Of a DNA stretch of 64,000 nucleotides, positions 25,201-35,710 are shown one piece after another. How positions within the stretch are numbered: position 1 is the stretch's first letter; each line of letters opens with the position of its first letter. A program made the position numbers and the translations under genes. The notes under the pieces were generated by a model. The model searched no databases. It was not told the DNA's origin and saw only the letters and a program-made list of their open reading frames with translations. The stretch is from Distichodus sexfasciatus (taxonomy: Eukaryota > Chordata > Actinopteri > Characiformes > Distichodontidae), in contig JAVGVS010000056.1 in NCBI GenBank assembly GCA_032718565.1, forward strand, positions 1,674,988 through 1,738,987. The letters run 5' to 3'.

Positions 25201-28200
25201 TCCGAATAAGAAATGAGGGACACTCTAGACTTTTTCACTGTACTACATATTAAAGGTTTTGATAAATTACTTGCTGTCTAAAAACACTAAAAGCCAACAG
25301 AGGAGCAGCATTTGCTCTCTGCCAGTCAAACTCATAGCATGGTTGAAGGACCATTTGCCTTCTTTCCACTTCTTTTATAATTATCAGTGATCAGTTAATC
25401 AGCAGTTAGCTAACATTTGCACATTGTTTAATCTCTTACACACATACACTTACCTGGCATGATAGTGAAGCCCCCAGGAATCTGCAGAACGGCAGGTGCA
25501 GTGTTTCCAGGCGCCTTCAGCACAGTGCCGTTGGTGTTAGAGGTGCTATGAGAGTTTATGCCAGTCGCCATGGGCCAGCAGGCGGCAGTAGAGGGCGCGC
25601 TGCTCTGCGTGGACGCGGCTGGGGCGGTGGAGGAGCAGGGGGAGGACGAGGCTGACGACTGGGTGCTGATGCTGGTGGTGCAAGTGCTGCCACTGGGTAA
25701 ACTGGTCACAGGGAACGTCGGTTTCATCACGTCCTACGGCAAAAAGGGGTAAATGACTTTAGTGACGAAATTCAACACAGTTAAGTGTTTTGGTAGAAGG
25801 TAAAAGAAACTGAAACTGCATTGTACCAGATTTATTATATATGCTCTAGATGTCAGCTTATAAATGGCCTCAAGAGGGAATGGACACAGAGTGAGGCACA
25901 CAACACCTTAAACCCCCAGGAATCTTCTATCACGTCTGTGATATAAGGACATGTGTCTTCTTGAGTGTAAATGATGGTTAGAAAATGGACCATCAGAAGC
26001 ACATCAAAAGCAGGAGTGTATCTTGAGAGTGCATAGGCTTTTGGGCAGGTTTTAGGTTGTGAGGACCCACTCGTCCTCTAAGACATAAATCTGTGAGATT
26101 TTCCTGGCTTTATTTTTGTATGTGAGGACCAGCCCAGATTTTATTTTAAAAAACTAAAAGACTGAAGAGATTTGATTTTAGTTACTGAATTTAGTGTTAG
26201 GTATAGCTGTAGAATTATTTATTTCTAGTCAGGATGGAAGTATCTCACAAAGACAGCAAGACGTGTCTGTGTGTGTGTGTGTACAGTATGTATGTACATT
26301 GAGTACTGAAGCAGCTGTTACAGCAGAGACAAAGGCAGAGTTGCCCTTCACACTTCACATCATATAATGGCAGCTGACATTAGAACAGGTGCGCCCCAAG
26401 GTGACCGGACAGGACACAGCTATTTCAGACTGCTCTAGAAGAATCTAGAACACAACACCCAGAAGAGACAAACAAAAACCGCTCTACAGCTCTCCAAATA
26501 CGGCAAAAATAAAGACAAATGACAAACTCACATTATCAAACCAAAATGCTAATAAGACAACCGAACAGGAAAGTTACTACAGACTTTTTAGCCACACATT
26601 GAACAATATTTAATAAAAATCAGAAAAGGTCTTACTACATTAAATGGAAGGAAGAGGCCAGAACAGACTCAAAATATCACAGTTTGCTGTTTGATTTCTA
26701 TTTTTCTATTAATACTTGTTTCCACTCGGCACTGTTGGTCAGTTATGCAGTGGAGTGCACCACCGGCATCCACATCGCCGTGCAACTGTTTCAGGCCACC
26801 CAAGAATACTGTTTAAAAGATGTTTATCTGGAAGTTTTATTTTGCTAATAAAACAACGTCCCATAAGAACAATATATCTTTGAGTAGATCCTCTGATCTG
26901 ATGGCTTTTTCCTGTCGTCTGTCATACTGCACGGAACTATTTCTTTAATATGTTTCTCAGGGTAAATACAATTTGCTTTCATTAAAAAGTGCAGATTGGG
27001 CATGCAAAATCTGACGCTTGTTTGGCACATTCATTCTATTCTCTTGTTGGTTAAAGAACAAAATCTTTGATGTATCACAGGTTTGATGTTTTTCCTGTGA
27101 TGTTGTGTGGACTTTCTACAACCACTTAGACATTGCCTTAACATGACGTAGCAAGAAAAAACAATACATATGATTTCACTTACAGATGAATTTACATCAA
27201 AGATTTATAGGGGTTCATACATTAACAGACATGAGCCATGTCTTTATATAATTTATGCAATTTAGAGTTATTTTGTGCCTCTGAACAGAATAAACATTAC
27301 AGATCACTTTATATTTTGCTTTCATGATCCACATTACCTAATCTGAATAAACTGGAAAAATCACAAAAGCACTAATCCCTGCTGAATGTTTGTGGAACAA
27401 ATATGCCACATGATGCACTTTGCGCACGTGAAAGTCTCAATCATTCATGCAGCTCAAACAATAATCATGTCACATTCACATGGTTAATATTTACCCCTGT
27501 GGATCACACCCACTTCTTTACCAATCACTACACAGATGGAGGTAGAAGGCAATCATGTCATGACATCACCGCTTCCAGGAACAAGCTAGTTCTGGGCTCT
27601 TAAAAGCTCCTTCATTACTCACCTTTTTAGAGGAAAAACAGAGATGGATACGGAGTGCAACGCCAAAAACAGCTGCAGCTTATAAGGAATGCGATGAGCC
27701 TTGTGCCAAGAAAGTGTACAGGGGAAAGCACACCATATATGGCCACGGAGACAAAGTCTAATTTTTAATCAATGAGAGCTGGATGATGGGAATACTGCAT
27801 GCAAACATGTAAAGACATACATGGTCCAAAAACTGCTCAACTGACCGAGGTTCATAAGCTGAAGCATTTGCAAAGTTTATGATACAAAACTAACCTGGCC
27901 ATCATCACCTCTCTGCAGATTAACAACAAAGAGGCTTGTGGATAAAAAGATAGTCAAAGGGAAAAACAAGCAGCTCAAGAGAGATTAGATTTATGCTCCA
28001 ACATGTGAGATATTCCAACACTGTAAGTTAGGTGAAGACTAAGGCTGCATAATTTCATTGTCACTGAAACATACACATGTAAAATCACATCACATTATAG
28101 GACGTGCAGTTTTAAATAATCAATAATGTGTCTATTTAATATGACTATTTACTCAAACTCAGGGATCTTGGATAAAGAAAGAATAAAAACTGAATTCAAA

Positions 28201-30372
28201 GTAAATATGTTATCAAGCATAAAAATTTATTTAACTACATAACAGCTACATAATTGACCAAAACCCAAGAAAACAAGCAGAAATCTGCCAACTGCAACTA
28301 TGACTCAGTCATTTCTTTGCCAACCCACATATGAAGAAATTCATGCAGGAAATGAACAATTTGTCCACAGAAGACCACCAAAATATTTCAAAATTACAAG
28401 TTACCTAAATACATAATTTATTTTTATTAAAACCTTTCAAACACTGTTGATAGCAATGAGAAGAAAAACAGATCATCGAAGCTCACCTTCGGTTCTGTGA
28501 TGCCATCTGCCTCAGACACCTGGTAGGTGAGATCCGTCTCCTCGAATCCTGTGGCACTCATCCGCTGGTCTGAGGACGGATCTGTTCGCGGTGGAGAGTC
28601 TGGAGAGTTTAAGCAAGTCTGGATGAGGGCCTTCCCTGTCTCACTGGTGATCATTGGCTGAAGTTTGCGAGTGGCAAATGTGTACACGTGGCCCGTCTCA
28701 CTGGCGACCAGCAGCAAAACCTGGGTACCCGTTAGGGTCGACAGTTCATAAGCCTAGAGAAAATAAAAAACACAAAACACGGTGAAAAAAGCTGTTGCAG
28801 AAATATGAACATCTCAATTGTCTCTATAATAAAAGTTTTGAAAGGTGGCACCATCTATGCATTGCAAACATCCCATTGTCTTTTGCAGAGCACAAACACC
28901 CCATCTAAACACAGCAACTTCTATTAATAAGTGGATCTGTACATAACTTATTTCAAGCAAAATACTTAGACCACAATGTTATATTAAAACAGTGCCATGA
29001 CTTAAATGCCTCTACGGTACAAAAGAAGTCAACTGTAGTCAGTAAATGAAAAGTCTTTCAATAATACATTCTGTTTCTAATCATTAGGTTGGCATGTAAT
29101 GGTCTGACCATTCAGCCTGTTAACAAAATTTGAATAATATATTTGAATAATAACTTGGAGGAAAAAAACCTGATGTGGAACTGGTCCTCAGCATGTTATT
29201 CATGTAATACTATAATCTAATCACAAACGTCATTGTGTATGCAAGCTAGATAACACAAATGTTTTAGCAGAAAGTCTCTTCTCTGATCATCACATTTATT
29301 ACTACATTGCCCACATTACAGCTAGCATTAAAAATGCCATACGAGTATCATCTGCAATACACATATTCTTTAGCATCAAGCAGACCTAATGATGCTTAAT
29401 GACATGACTATACAACAGACTTTATGCGTGTTTTTACTCTGTTTCATATCTTTTAACTAAATAACTGTAAAAATCATTATTAGAGATTCTGAAACAGTTC
29501 TGGACAACCAGGACAAAAAAAACCCTGCAAGTTAATGACCATATGTTAGGTGCTGGATGTAAACATGAGAATGATGATGCTGAAACGATACATTGTGCAA
29601 CACTAGTTAGCCTAACCACACACAGCCACGAGTCACAAGTGACTCTAGCAGCACACCAACTCTACGACCTTCTTACTGCAAATAAGTAGAAAATAACAGA
29701 TATTCGGGTTTATACACAAACACTGCCAAACTCCAGGAGGTAAATCCTGACAGGTAAACGCAACAGGCTAAAGACACTAACGGTGGCGTCCCAAATCGGG
29801 TTTGGAACGCGGCCTTCATGTAGCAGCAGGCTAGCAAACCACAGCTATGCTAAGCTAGCCGCATGAAACCCCCTTTAAACCCATTCTCCACAGATACACA
29901 CCTTCTTCATAATGCCAGTCTTTCTTTTGCTGAATGTCGTGTACCGTCTCAGCTTGTTGTCAATGAACTCCATTTTAATTTTCACTCGTCCCCGGGTCTT
30001 TTTGCCGGGCTTCGCCCCAGCTACCCCGCTCGAGACTCCGCCATATCCGACGGGCAAAACGCCCCCCGCCGCCGCGGACGAGCCGCCGACTTCCATGTCG
30101 GGCCTCTCCCGTTTCACTCCTCTCCTGTCCCCGATCATGTCGTCGTCCTCTCCCGAATCGGAATCGCCATCCGAGGCACCGCTGAGGACCATCTGTGGTT
30201 CCGGCGGCCTGGAATCGAACCTGCCGCCGCCGTCGGGGAGAGTGATCGCGGAGCTCATTGCGCCCAGAGCACCGGTGGGATTGGGGACCTGTAGAGGGGT
30301 CAGACTCGATCCATGACCTGGACCTGCACCAGGACGCGCTCCCTCTGGGGCAGACCCATTTTCCCCCAACAT
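19210..30372 (-). CDS. srf: Serum response factor (MADS-box), 8 coding exons
   Basis: Exons in transcription order: 29902-30372, 28487-28753, 25454-25733, 23501-23680, 22241-22336, 20948-21130, 20388-20464 and 19210-19299. All boundaries are GT-AG and all phases join, giving 547 residues (human SRF has 508). The MADS/SAM DNA-binding and dimerisation core (about residues 123-245) spans exons 1-2, from KKTRGRVKIKMEFIDNK through TGTQVLLLVASETG to GFEETDLTYQVSE, nearly identical to vertebrate SRF. Exons 3-8 are the Ser/Thr/Pro/Gln-rich activation region, ending LTELRVVNLDNPKGD. The ATG at 30370-30372 (GMLGENG) is the first good start; the frame is open further upstream without an ATG. SRF binds CArG boxes with MRTF or TCF partners. 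Exon 4 has no counterpart in human SRF. Introns 1 and 2 (28754-29901, 25734-28486) hold nothing I recognise. Confidence 0.96.
19579..19800 (+). mobile_element. tRNA-derived SINE, plus orientation, srf intron 7
   Basis: Matches a familiar teleost SINE: a tRNA-like head, then a body with GCCCACTGCACCTTCATGGA and GGTCACATTTGGTTGCAGTG, and a CAATGACAATCACTC tail. The partner copy at 19985-20215 is on the opposite strand in the same intron. Confidence 0.75.
19985..20215 (-). mobile_element. tRNA-derived SINE, minus orientation, srf intron 7
   Basis: Reverse-complement copy of the family at 19579-19800: its complement reads CGCCCACTG-TCCTTCAAGGATGG, AAATGCAGGGGTCACATTTC and a CACAATGACACTCAC tail. 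It is diverged and has a different tRNA-like head. Confidence 0.75.
21160..21345 (+). mobile_element. tRNA-derived SINE (GAGCAAGAC family), srf intron 5
   Basis: Begins with a tRNA-like region (GTAGTGGTTAAGGACACTC, then GTTGTGGGTTCAAATCCTGC as the B-box segment), followed by CCCTGAGCAAGACCGTTAAC and a body ending near GTAAATGTAAA. Same family as 36790-36990. Confidence 0.8.
21435..21575 (+). repeat. Fragment shared with the element at 23773-24360
   Basis: CATAGTTCACTGACAAGGTT and the following 100 or so bases, through TTAACAGAATTT, match 24134-24290 in srf intron 3. It is an internal piece of that element without visible ends. Confidence 0.65.
21801..22117. mobile_element. Inverted-repeat element (MITE) in srf intron 5
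   Basis: Ends CTGGGGTTTTCAACTGG and CCAGTTGAAAACCCCTG form inverted repeats. Flanking octamers CTATAGAT and CCAAAGAT agree at 6 of 8 positions, suggesting a hAT-type target-site duplication. A CA microsatellite lies inside at about 22027-22045. Confidence 0.7.
22855..22990 (+). repeat. Likely 3' tail of a retroelement
   Basis: The segment closes with AATAAAGTTGACTTTGACTT, the type of tail seen on many fish retroelements. Nothing else of an element is visible. Confidence 0.4.
23501..23680 (-). other. srf: srf exon 4: extra in-frame exon not in human SRF
   Basis: The exon is flanked by a good acceptor (TTTGTGTCTCACAG) and donor (GCAG followed by GTCAGT). It is exactly 180 nt with phase 1 at both ends, so inclusion or skipping keeps the frame. 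It encodes 60 residues rich in Ser, Thr, Gln, Ala and Pro (for example PLSQLQTHSLAIQST and LFRLPATVSLAG), compositionally like the activation domain. The next exon already covers the human exon-4 region (LQTIQV). Without it the protein is 487 residues. Confidence 0.65.
23773..24360. mobile_element. Inverted-repeat element in srf intron 3
   Basis: Ends AGGGCTGGGC (23773-23782) and GCCCAGCCCT (24351-24360) are perfect inverted repeats. The interior has GATATTATATCGATTCAAAA and AATACAATTCAGGAGCCAG, shared with 41775-41990, and an ATC run near 24283. No target-site duplication is evident. Confidence 0.7.
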
Positions 30373-31095
30373 ACCAGAAATAAACACGTTGTCCCAACCT
30401 CCCTCTTTAAAAGGCAGATCCAACCGCGCGGATGTACCTTCACGCAACTCCGAGGACCCACGCAGTTATAATAACAATGAAGATAATGATAATAATAATA
30501 ATGATATATTCTTGCTATTTTCTAATGTCGCTTCTCATTTTGCACCCAAAACCATTCCGCGCACACTACTTTTACTTTACAGTTCTTAAAGTTATCACCG
30601 GGCTACATTAACTTAATTTAGCTGGCTAACATAAACCAGATTTAGTTTTGACGGTGAGAAAAGCCCCAGTCGACCGCGTGTTATCCGGACCTTTTTTATC
30701 AACACAGGGACGGGTACGCATGCAAGAAGACTACAATAACTCAACTAAGGGAACAACTAATAAGATAAATTTGCATTCAAAAGCTAACCGGTAACTAGTA
30801 GCCAAAAAAAGTTTACAACGCGAAGTTTCCGCCTAGGCTTCAGTCCATCAATCAAACCACCCACTTCAAAACTTGCTGTACATGCCACATATGGAAATGG
30901 CGTTTTTCGGTCATGGGTATACATCCGCCAAATTATCTAGTTCGCAAAAGTTTCCTGATATTGTTCGACGTATTTTGCGAGGTCATCGCAAAATCTCACA
31001 GAAGATCATTTGGTTCATCTGATGTTTTTATAACCAACTTCAACGGTGAATACTGCGTATTAACTAAAACAAAAATTCAAGGACGCTGTCGGTTG
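30373..31095 (-). other. srf: Probable srf 5' UTR
   Basis: Lies between the srf ATG and the TATA-like element at 31122-31128. Contains an AAT-rich run at about 30484-30505. No intron was identified, so the UTR length of about 720 nt is inferred from promoter position alone. Confidence 0.4.
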
Positions 31096-31119
31096 CGTAC
31101 GTATCGGATCTACTTTCCT

Positions 31120-31250
31120 CCATATAAAGCGAGAGGATTCTGCCTTTTAAGGCGATGGCAGCCCTTATATGGCGTGTCACGGTGCTGCGATGTAATTGGT
31201 TGTGCCAGAGTTTGCCAGTCTGCAATTGGTCGAAAGGTGATGGGCGGGGT
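31120..31250 (-). promoter_or_regulatory. srf promoter: GC box, two CCAAT, two CArG, TATA-like
   Basis: Read on the minus strand from upstream to downstream: GC box (GGGCGGGG on plus, 31242-31249), CCAAT at 31225-31229 and 31195-31199, CArG CCATATAAGG at 31163-31172, CArG CCTTAAAAGG at 31143-31152, then TTTATAT at 31122-31128. Both CArG boxes are perfect CC(A/T)6GG and start 20 bp apart, about two helical turns. Autoregulation through paired CArG boxes is established for mammalian SRF. Confidence 0.75.
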
Positions 31251-31865
31251 TAGCCCAAGTTAATATGGCGCAAATATATGCTAGATATACTATACAAATC
31301 ATAGTTATCAGTAGGCGAAATTTTAGTTGCATTTAATGCAGTTTAACTACATGTTAAACCAAATGCATGACATGTAATGTGAATTATTCTCTTTTTTTCT
31401 TTTACCTAACATAAACCAAGAGGTGTGATTCACGTTGCTAGATGTACTGCATTATAATTAAACTTGTATGCAATGTGCACCCAGCACTGGAAACATCTAT
31501 CTTATAGCTATACTCACTGATCAACCAAGGAAACCTAGCATAGAACTTTACTTTAGGTGTACAATCATATACCTTTTCTCATCTGTTGTGATGAACAATT
31601 TGTTTTGCAACCTCTACACCGCCGGTCAGTTTCTGACCACAAAAGCCCAGTTAAGCTGGTATTATTAAGGTGGAGGCTTGTTTCAAACACAGACATTGTA
31701 GTGGCATTGTAGTGTGTGCTGTGCTGATAAGAGTGTGAAGTATGAGTGTTGTTTTTTATACATATACATAAGAATCTCTGTTAGGTTGAATCTTCAACAA
31801 GCACCTAAATATAAGTGAGCTTAGGTTGCAAATACAGGGACTCTGTACTACACCAATGAGTGTGA

Positions 31866-32390
31866 TACTCAATACATTTACACTCAATCTTATCAAGAGC
31901 GACTTACATTTTCTTAATTACAGAGGAATTACTCCTGGAGCAACTTGTGGTTTTTGGACTCTATGGACTTGAATTTATTTAATACTGAACTGATGTTAAC
32001 TACACTAAATGTTGCTGAGTGGATTATAAACGGCTCCAGGAACAATTAATTTTGAATTAATGTTAACTTGTGTATTAAGTGTTTACAGACCCCGGTCGCC
32101 CAGAGGAGGATGGGGTCCCCTTCCGAGCTGATTCCTCTCAAGGTTTCTTCCTACTAGAGGGAGGTTTTCCTTGCCACTGTCACCTCAGAGTTGCTTGTTG
32201 GGGGTTGGGGCCGGTTATATGTAAAGTGCTTTGTGGCAATGACTGCTGTTAAGAGCTCTATATAAAGAAAATTGAATTGAATTAAGGGTTTTGCTCAAGG
32301 GCTCAGTGGTATTGGAGGTAGGACGAAGCAGGATTTGATCATACAACCTCTAGATCTATTGACAACCGCTGGCTTCACTCTTGTAACTAA
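31866..32390 (-). mobile_element. SINE (GAGCAAGAC family) split by an insertion
   Basis: 31866-31949 holds the reversed SINE tail (TCTTATCAAGAGCGACTTAC and the following ATTACAG), and 32284-32390 resumes with AAGGGTTTTGCTCAAGGGCT and the reversed B-box region (GGATTTGATCATACAACCTC). The intervening part is a different repeat. Confidence 0.65.
31950..32284 (+). mobile_element. Dispersed fish repeat inserted in the SINE
   Basis: Contains the familiar teleost segments CCCCGGTCGCCCAGAGGAGG, CCTCTCAAGGTTTCTTCCT, TTTTCCTTGCCACTGTCACC and a tail ending ATATAAAGAAAATTGAATTG. I recognise it as widespread in fish genomes but cannot name the family. No coding capacity. Confidence 0.65.
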
Positions 32391-33180
32391 AAACAGAAAA
32401 AAAATCTGAACAGTATTTTAATGAACTAAACTTTTTTGTGTTACACCCTCTCAATTATTTACTAATGCATTCCAAAATATTCGTTTTAAAAGCAAGATTA
32501 GTTTATCAGAACTTAGAACACATTGTTACTTGAAAATGAAAGGTACCCTACTCTTAAGAGTGGAATATTTTTCATTCTTCTTTCACTTTCATCTATTATG
32601 CTTGTTCCACTAGTAAAACGCACGAGTCTTGTGGTATTTAAAGCTGTAGCGTCCATCGTGCAGAACCCTGAAAAAGGAAGTATGGATGGCAGGGAGGAGG
32701 AGAGTTATGACGCAGTAGAAACCTGAACGTGTAGTAGATGTAGTTAAGGCTGCGTTCCAAAAATTCTTCCCTCGTTTCCTTCGCTCGCCTTCTCTACTAC
32801 ACAACTCAAGGAAGGCAGACAAAAGACACATAACTGCTACACACAAGATAAACATTTGCAGAAGATAGCACAATATTGCCACACTCATAAACCCTTAAAA
32901 GGTGAAACACTGTCCATCTAGACTGATCTCAGAGCAGCTTTGTAAACCATGTTAGAAACCTTCTTTTAGTTAATACATTAGCCACACACGCACAGAAAAC
33001 TCACAAAACGTCAGAAATTCAGTATGTTCAAATAAAAGTTGTACGATTCTACAACCTGACAACTTTCACCGTCTTCTGTCACACAACTGATCGATACTCC
33101 CTAGAACTGAGTCAACTAGATGAAACCAAATGAGAGAAATGGGACGAAGCCCTGGCGTACAAAGCGTGCTCTGTTCGGAT
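32391..33180. other. Intergenic between srf and rnf13
   Basis: No gene or clear repeat. A single CArG-type CCTTAAAAGG occurs at 32893-32902, which is expected by chance at this base composition. Confidence 0.5.
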
Positions 33181-33317
33181 TGTTGACGTTTTGTTCCGTA
33201 CTCTGGCCTACAAGCCCGAGAAAGTTGCAGTAATGTTCATTTTAAGCTAAAGTGACGACTTTACGCTTCGTGTTTTTAAAACAAAACGTTCATATAATTG
33301 AACGGTTTGATGCAAAG
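33180..33317 (+). other. rnf13: Probable rnf13 promoter and non-coding exon 1
   Basis: A consensus donor, AAG followed by GTAAGT, places an exon end at 33317. The first coding exon opens at 35703 or 35711 with no coding sequence upstream, so a 5' non-coding exon is required. The CpG content here is higher than in the surroundings. An ATG at 33310 lies just before the donor (see findings). The start site is not determined. Confidence 0.5.
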
Positions 33318-34663
33318 GTAAGTCACATGGTTATGTCCTTCCAGCTCCAGCTGACTGACGCTGCTCGGTTCCGTTAGCAGCTTTAGCTTGTGTTTGCGAA
33401 CTGGCTTAGTTATCTTAACTAGTCAGTAAAACTGATTGGGATAGTTAGATGGATAATAAAACATCTGTTAACATCTATTACTCATTATGAGTCCAGGTCT
33501 TGTGTTTATTTTATTATCTTTTCATGGTTTGCGGGAATTGTCAATAGATGAGCTAGCTCATTAGCCAGACTTGTTTTGTTATTGTGTGTCGGCGAATCTA
33601 ATGGCTTATGTGTAGCAGCTAACGCTGTTTGTTAACTCGACAAATAAAAAGTAAAGACACAAACATTATCAAACTTGGCGTATTACTGGAGTGTGGGGAA
33701 CATTACATAACACGGATTATATACCATGCCGTAAGTCGAGGCCGAATTATGAAGGCAACGCTATTTGTTTTAATTCGGACGATATATAAAATGCATAATT
33801 ATTTTTTCTTTTTCATGTCAAACAGCAAAAGGCGTAGTCTGACACCTTTGTCTAACTTGTATTTTACGATGAAAATGATATTTTGATCAGCCCAGATTTC
33901 GGTAAATGCACAGTTTAATAAATCAATAAAAATAACATAGCTAACTGCTTGTTATATCTATTTAACTGTGACTATCTGCTAAATGACAAGCTCAGTAATT
34001 TTTCTTCAAAACTCAAATGGTCTGATTACATCCTTTTTGGGTAATCTGTGTTCTTATTGGTAAAGGTCTTATTTTAGACATGACTCTCAGTTTACTGTGT
34101 TTGGTCTCTATGGATTCACTGTTGAACAGATCATTAAGATAGTTCATCTGTGACCAGTTCTCTTGTGGAGTAAAGACTTTTGTGACAAAACAAAGAAAAA
34201 ACCTTTACCTAAAATAAAATAGTGCTTTAGTTGGCATCCGTTTAAAAAAACATGGACTCAGGGCGTTAGATGTTTCATTTCCGTTTTTAAGGGATTGCAC
34301 TTAAATAACCTCTGTGGAAGCAGATAGTGAATATGCTTGAAAAATCAAATTATTATGTGAAGTAGTCTTTGAGAAAGGGGTTTCCATGTTCTTGAGAAGT
34401 TTGTGGTTTTTATTTTGCCATGAATAACACTGCATGAAAATTGTAATATAATGTGTACATAGACTATTGTTTTTTTTTATTGTTAGTGGTTTTCAGTCTT
34501 TTAAAGCCAACACATGATGACCAAACATGATCTGACACATTTCATTTGGTTCTTTGTTGTCTGTTATCTGAATCATCTTTTTAGCGAGTCATTCATTCTT
34601 TTGTGGGGAATAAACAAAAATATGTGTTGCTCATTTGTGAGATTAAAATGATTGAAAATAACT

Positions 34664-35600
34664 GGGGCTGAAACGATTATTCGAATAATTTGGTCCAGGC
34701 AATATTTCTAGAAACTGACTTAATAGTGGCGTGTTTAGTGGTGCGCAAGTCAAGACCTGATACTTCTGTATGTGAAAGTATTTGTGAGTAATTCCATGCA
34801 CAGAAATAGAAATAAATGTGTAAAAACACATAAATGACAAATAAAACACTACAGTTCAGTTAGATCTTCGCCTTTATAACAGACAAAACTTATATTTTAG
34901 CTGATCAATAACAACAATATCCAGTGTTCTACTCACAATAGAGCCATTTACTTGATATTTTCAGTATTTATCTAGACTCGCGTCCATCGCATTATTTTGA
35001 GCAGATCTGAGTTGCATGCAGGGGATTGTGTGAATTATAATTCTCTCACAGAAAGTTACCCAAAACTTCAGTATTTCTTCATTTTCAATTCATCAGAATG
35101 TTATTTTCAATTTTATAATGTTAGAGAGTAATCAGCAGGAAAAAATAAATATAGAAAATGCATTATTTGTTATCAAAAAAATATTCTATATTCTGATGGA
35201 TATCAAATGGATAAAGAAGTGTTTGGGCCTGGCACTAACCTTATTTTGCTTCATAGAGACATAGAATGTCTCTGCATAATAAAAACTCTCCAAGCCAATA
35301 AAAACAGACACTGTTCTTACTATTTCTAATAGTTATGTCTACAGTTTCAGCACCATTATACTACTACTAAAGCTAAAATTTCTACAGGAGCAGGTCAATT
35401 TTCAAAAACTGTGTCAGCATTTACACATAAAACAGTGTCTGAATATAAATATTCCTGAATACAACAACATAAAGCATGTATTGCTAACTTCTACACATTA
35501 TAATAAGCCTAAAAACAAAGGTATAGAACCCATTTTCAGACTTGTCTTTATGTTGTTTTTAAAAAAAATAATTTATCTGATTACTCGATTATAGTGTCTT
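34664..35600. mobile_element. hAT-like element remnant, rnf13 intron 1
   Basis: Starts GGGGCTGAAACGATTATTCG and ends with ATCTGATTACTCGATTATAG, the ends of a common fish non-autonomous element. The interior is AT-rich and non-coding. Boundaries are approximate. Confidence 0.55.
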
Positions 35601-35710
35601 TGTACTTCTTTTCTTTTTCATTTTGTACTTGAGTCAGAGGGAGTTTTGGGCTCAGAATGCCAGTTTTTGACTGTGTGTGTGTGTTGATGTAACTCTTGGT
35701 AGATCTGAAG

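Noticed and set aside
29863..30294. 143-codon plus-strand frame
   Set aside because: Antisense of GC-rich srf exon 1.
30373..30447. Upstream extension of the srf frame
   Set aside because: It has no ATG, only a TTG, so the ATG at 30370-30372 was chosen.
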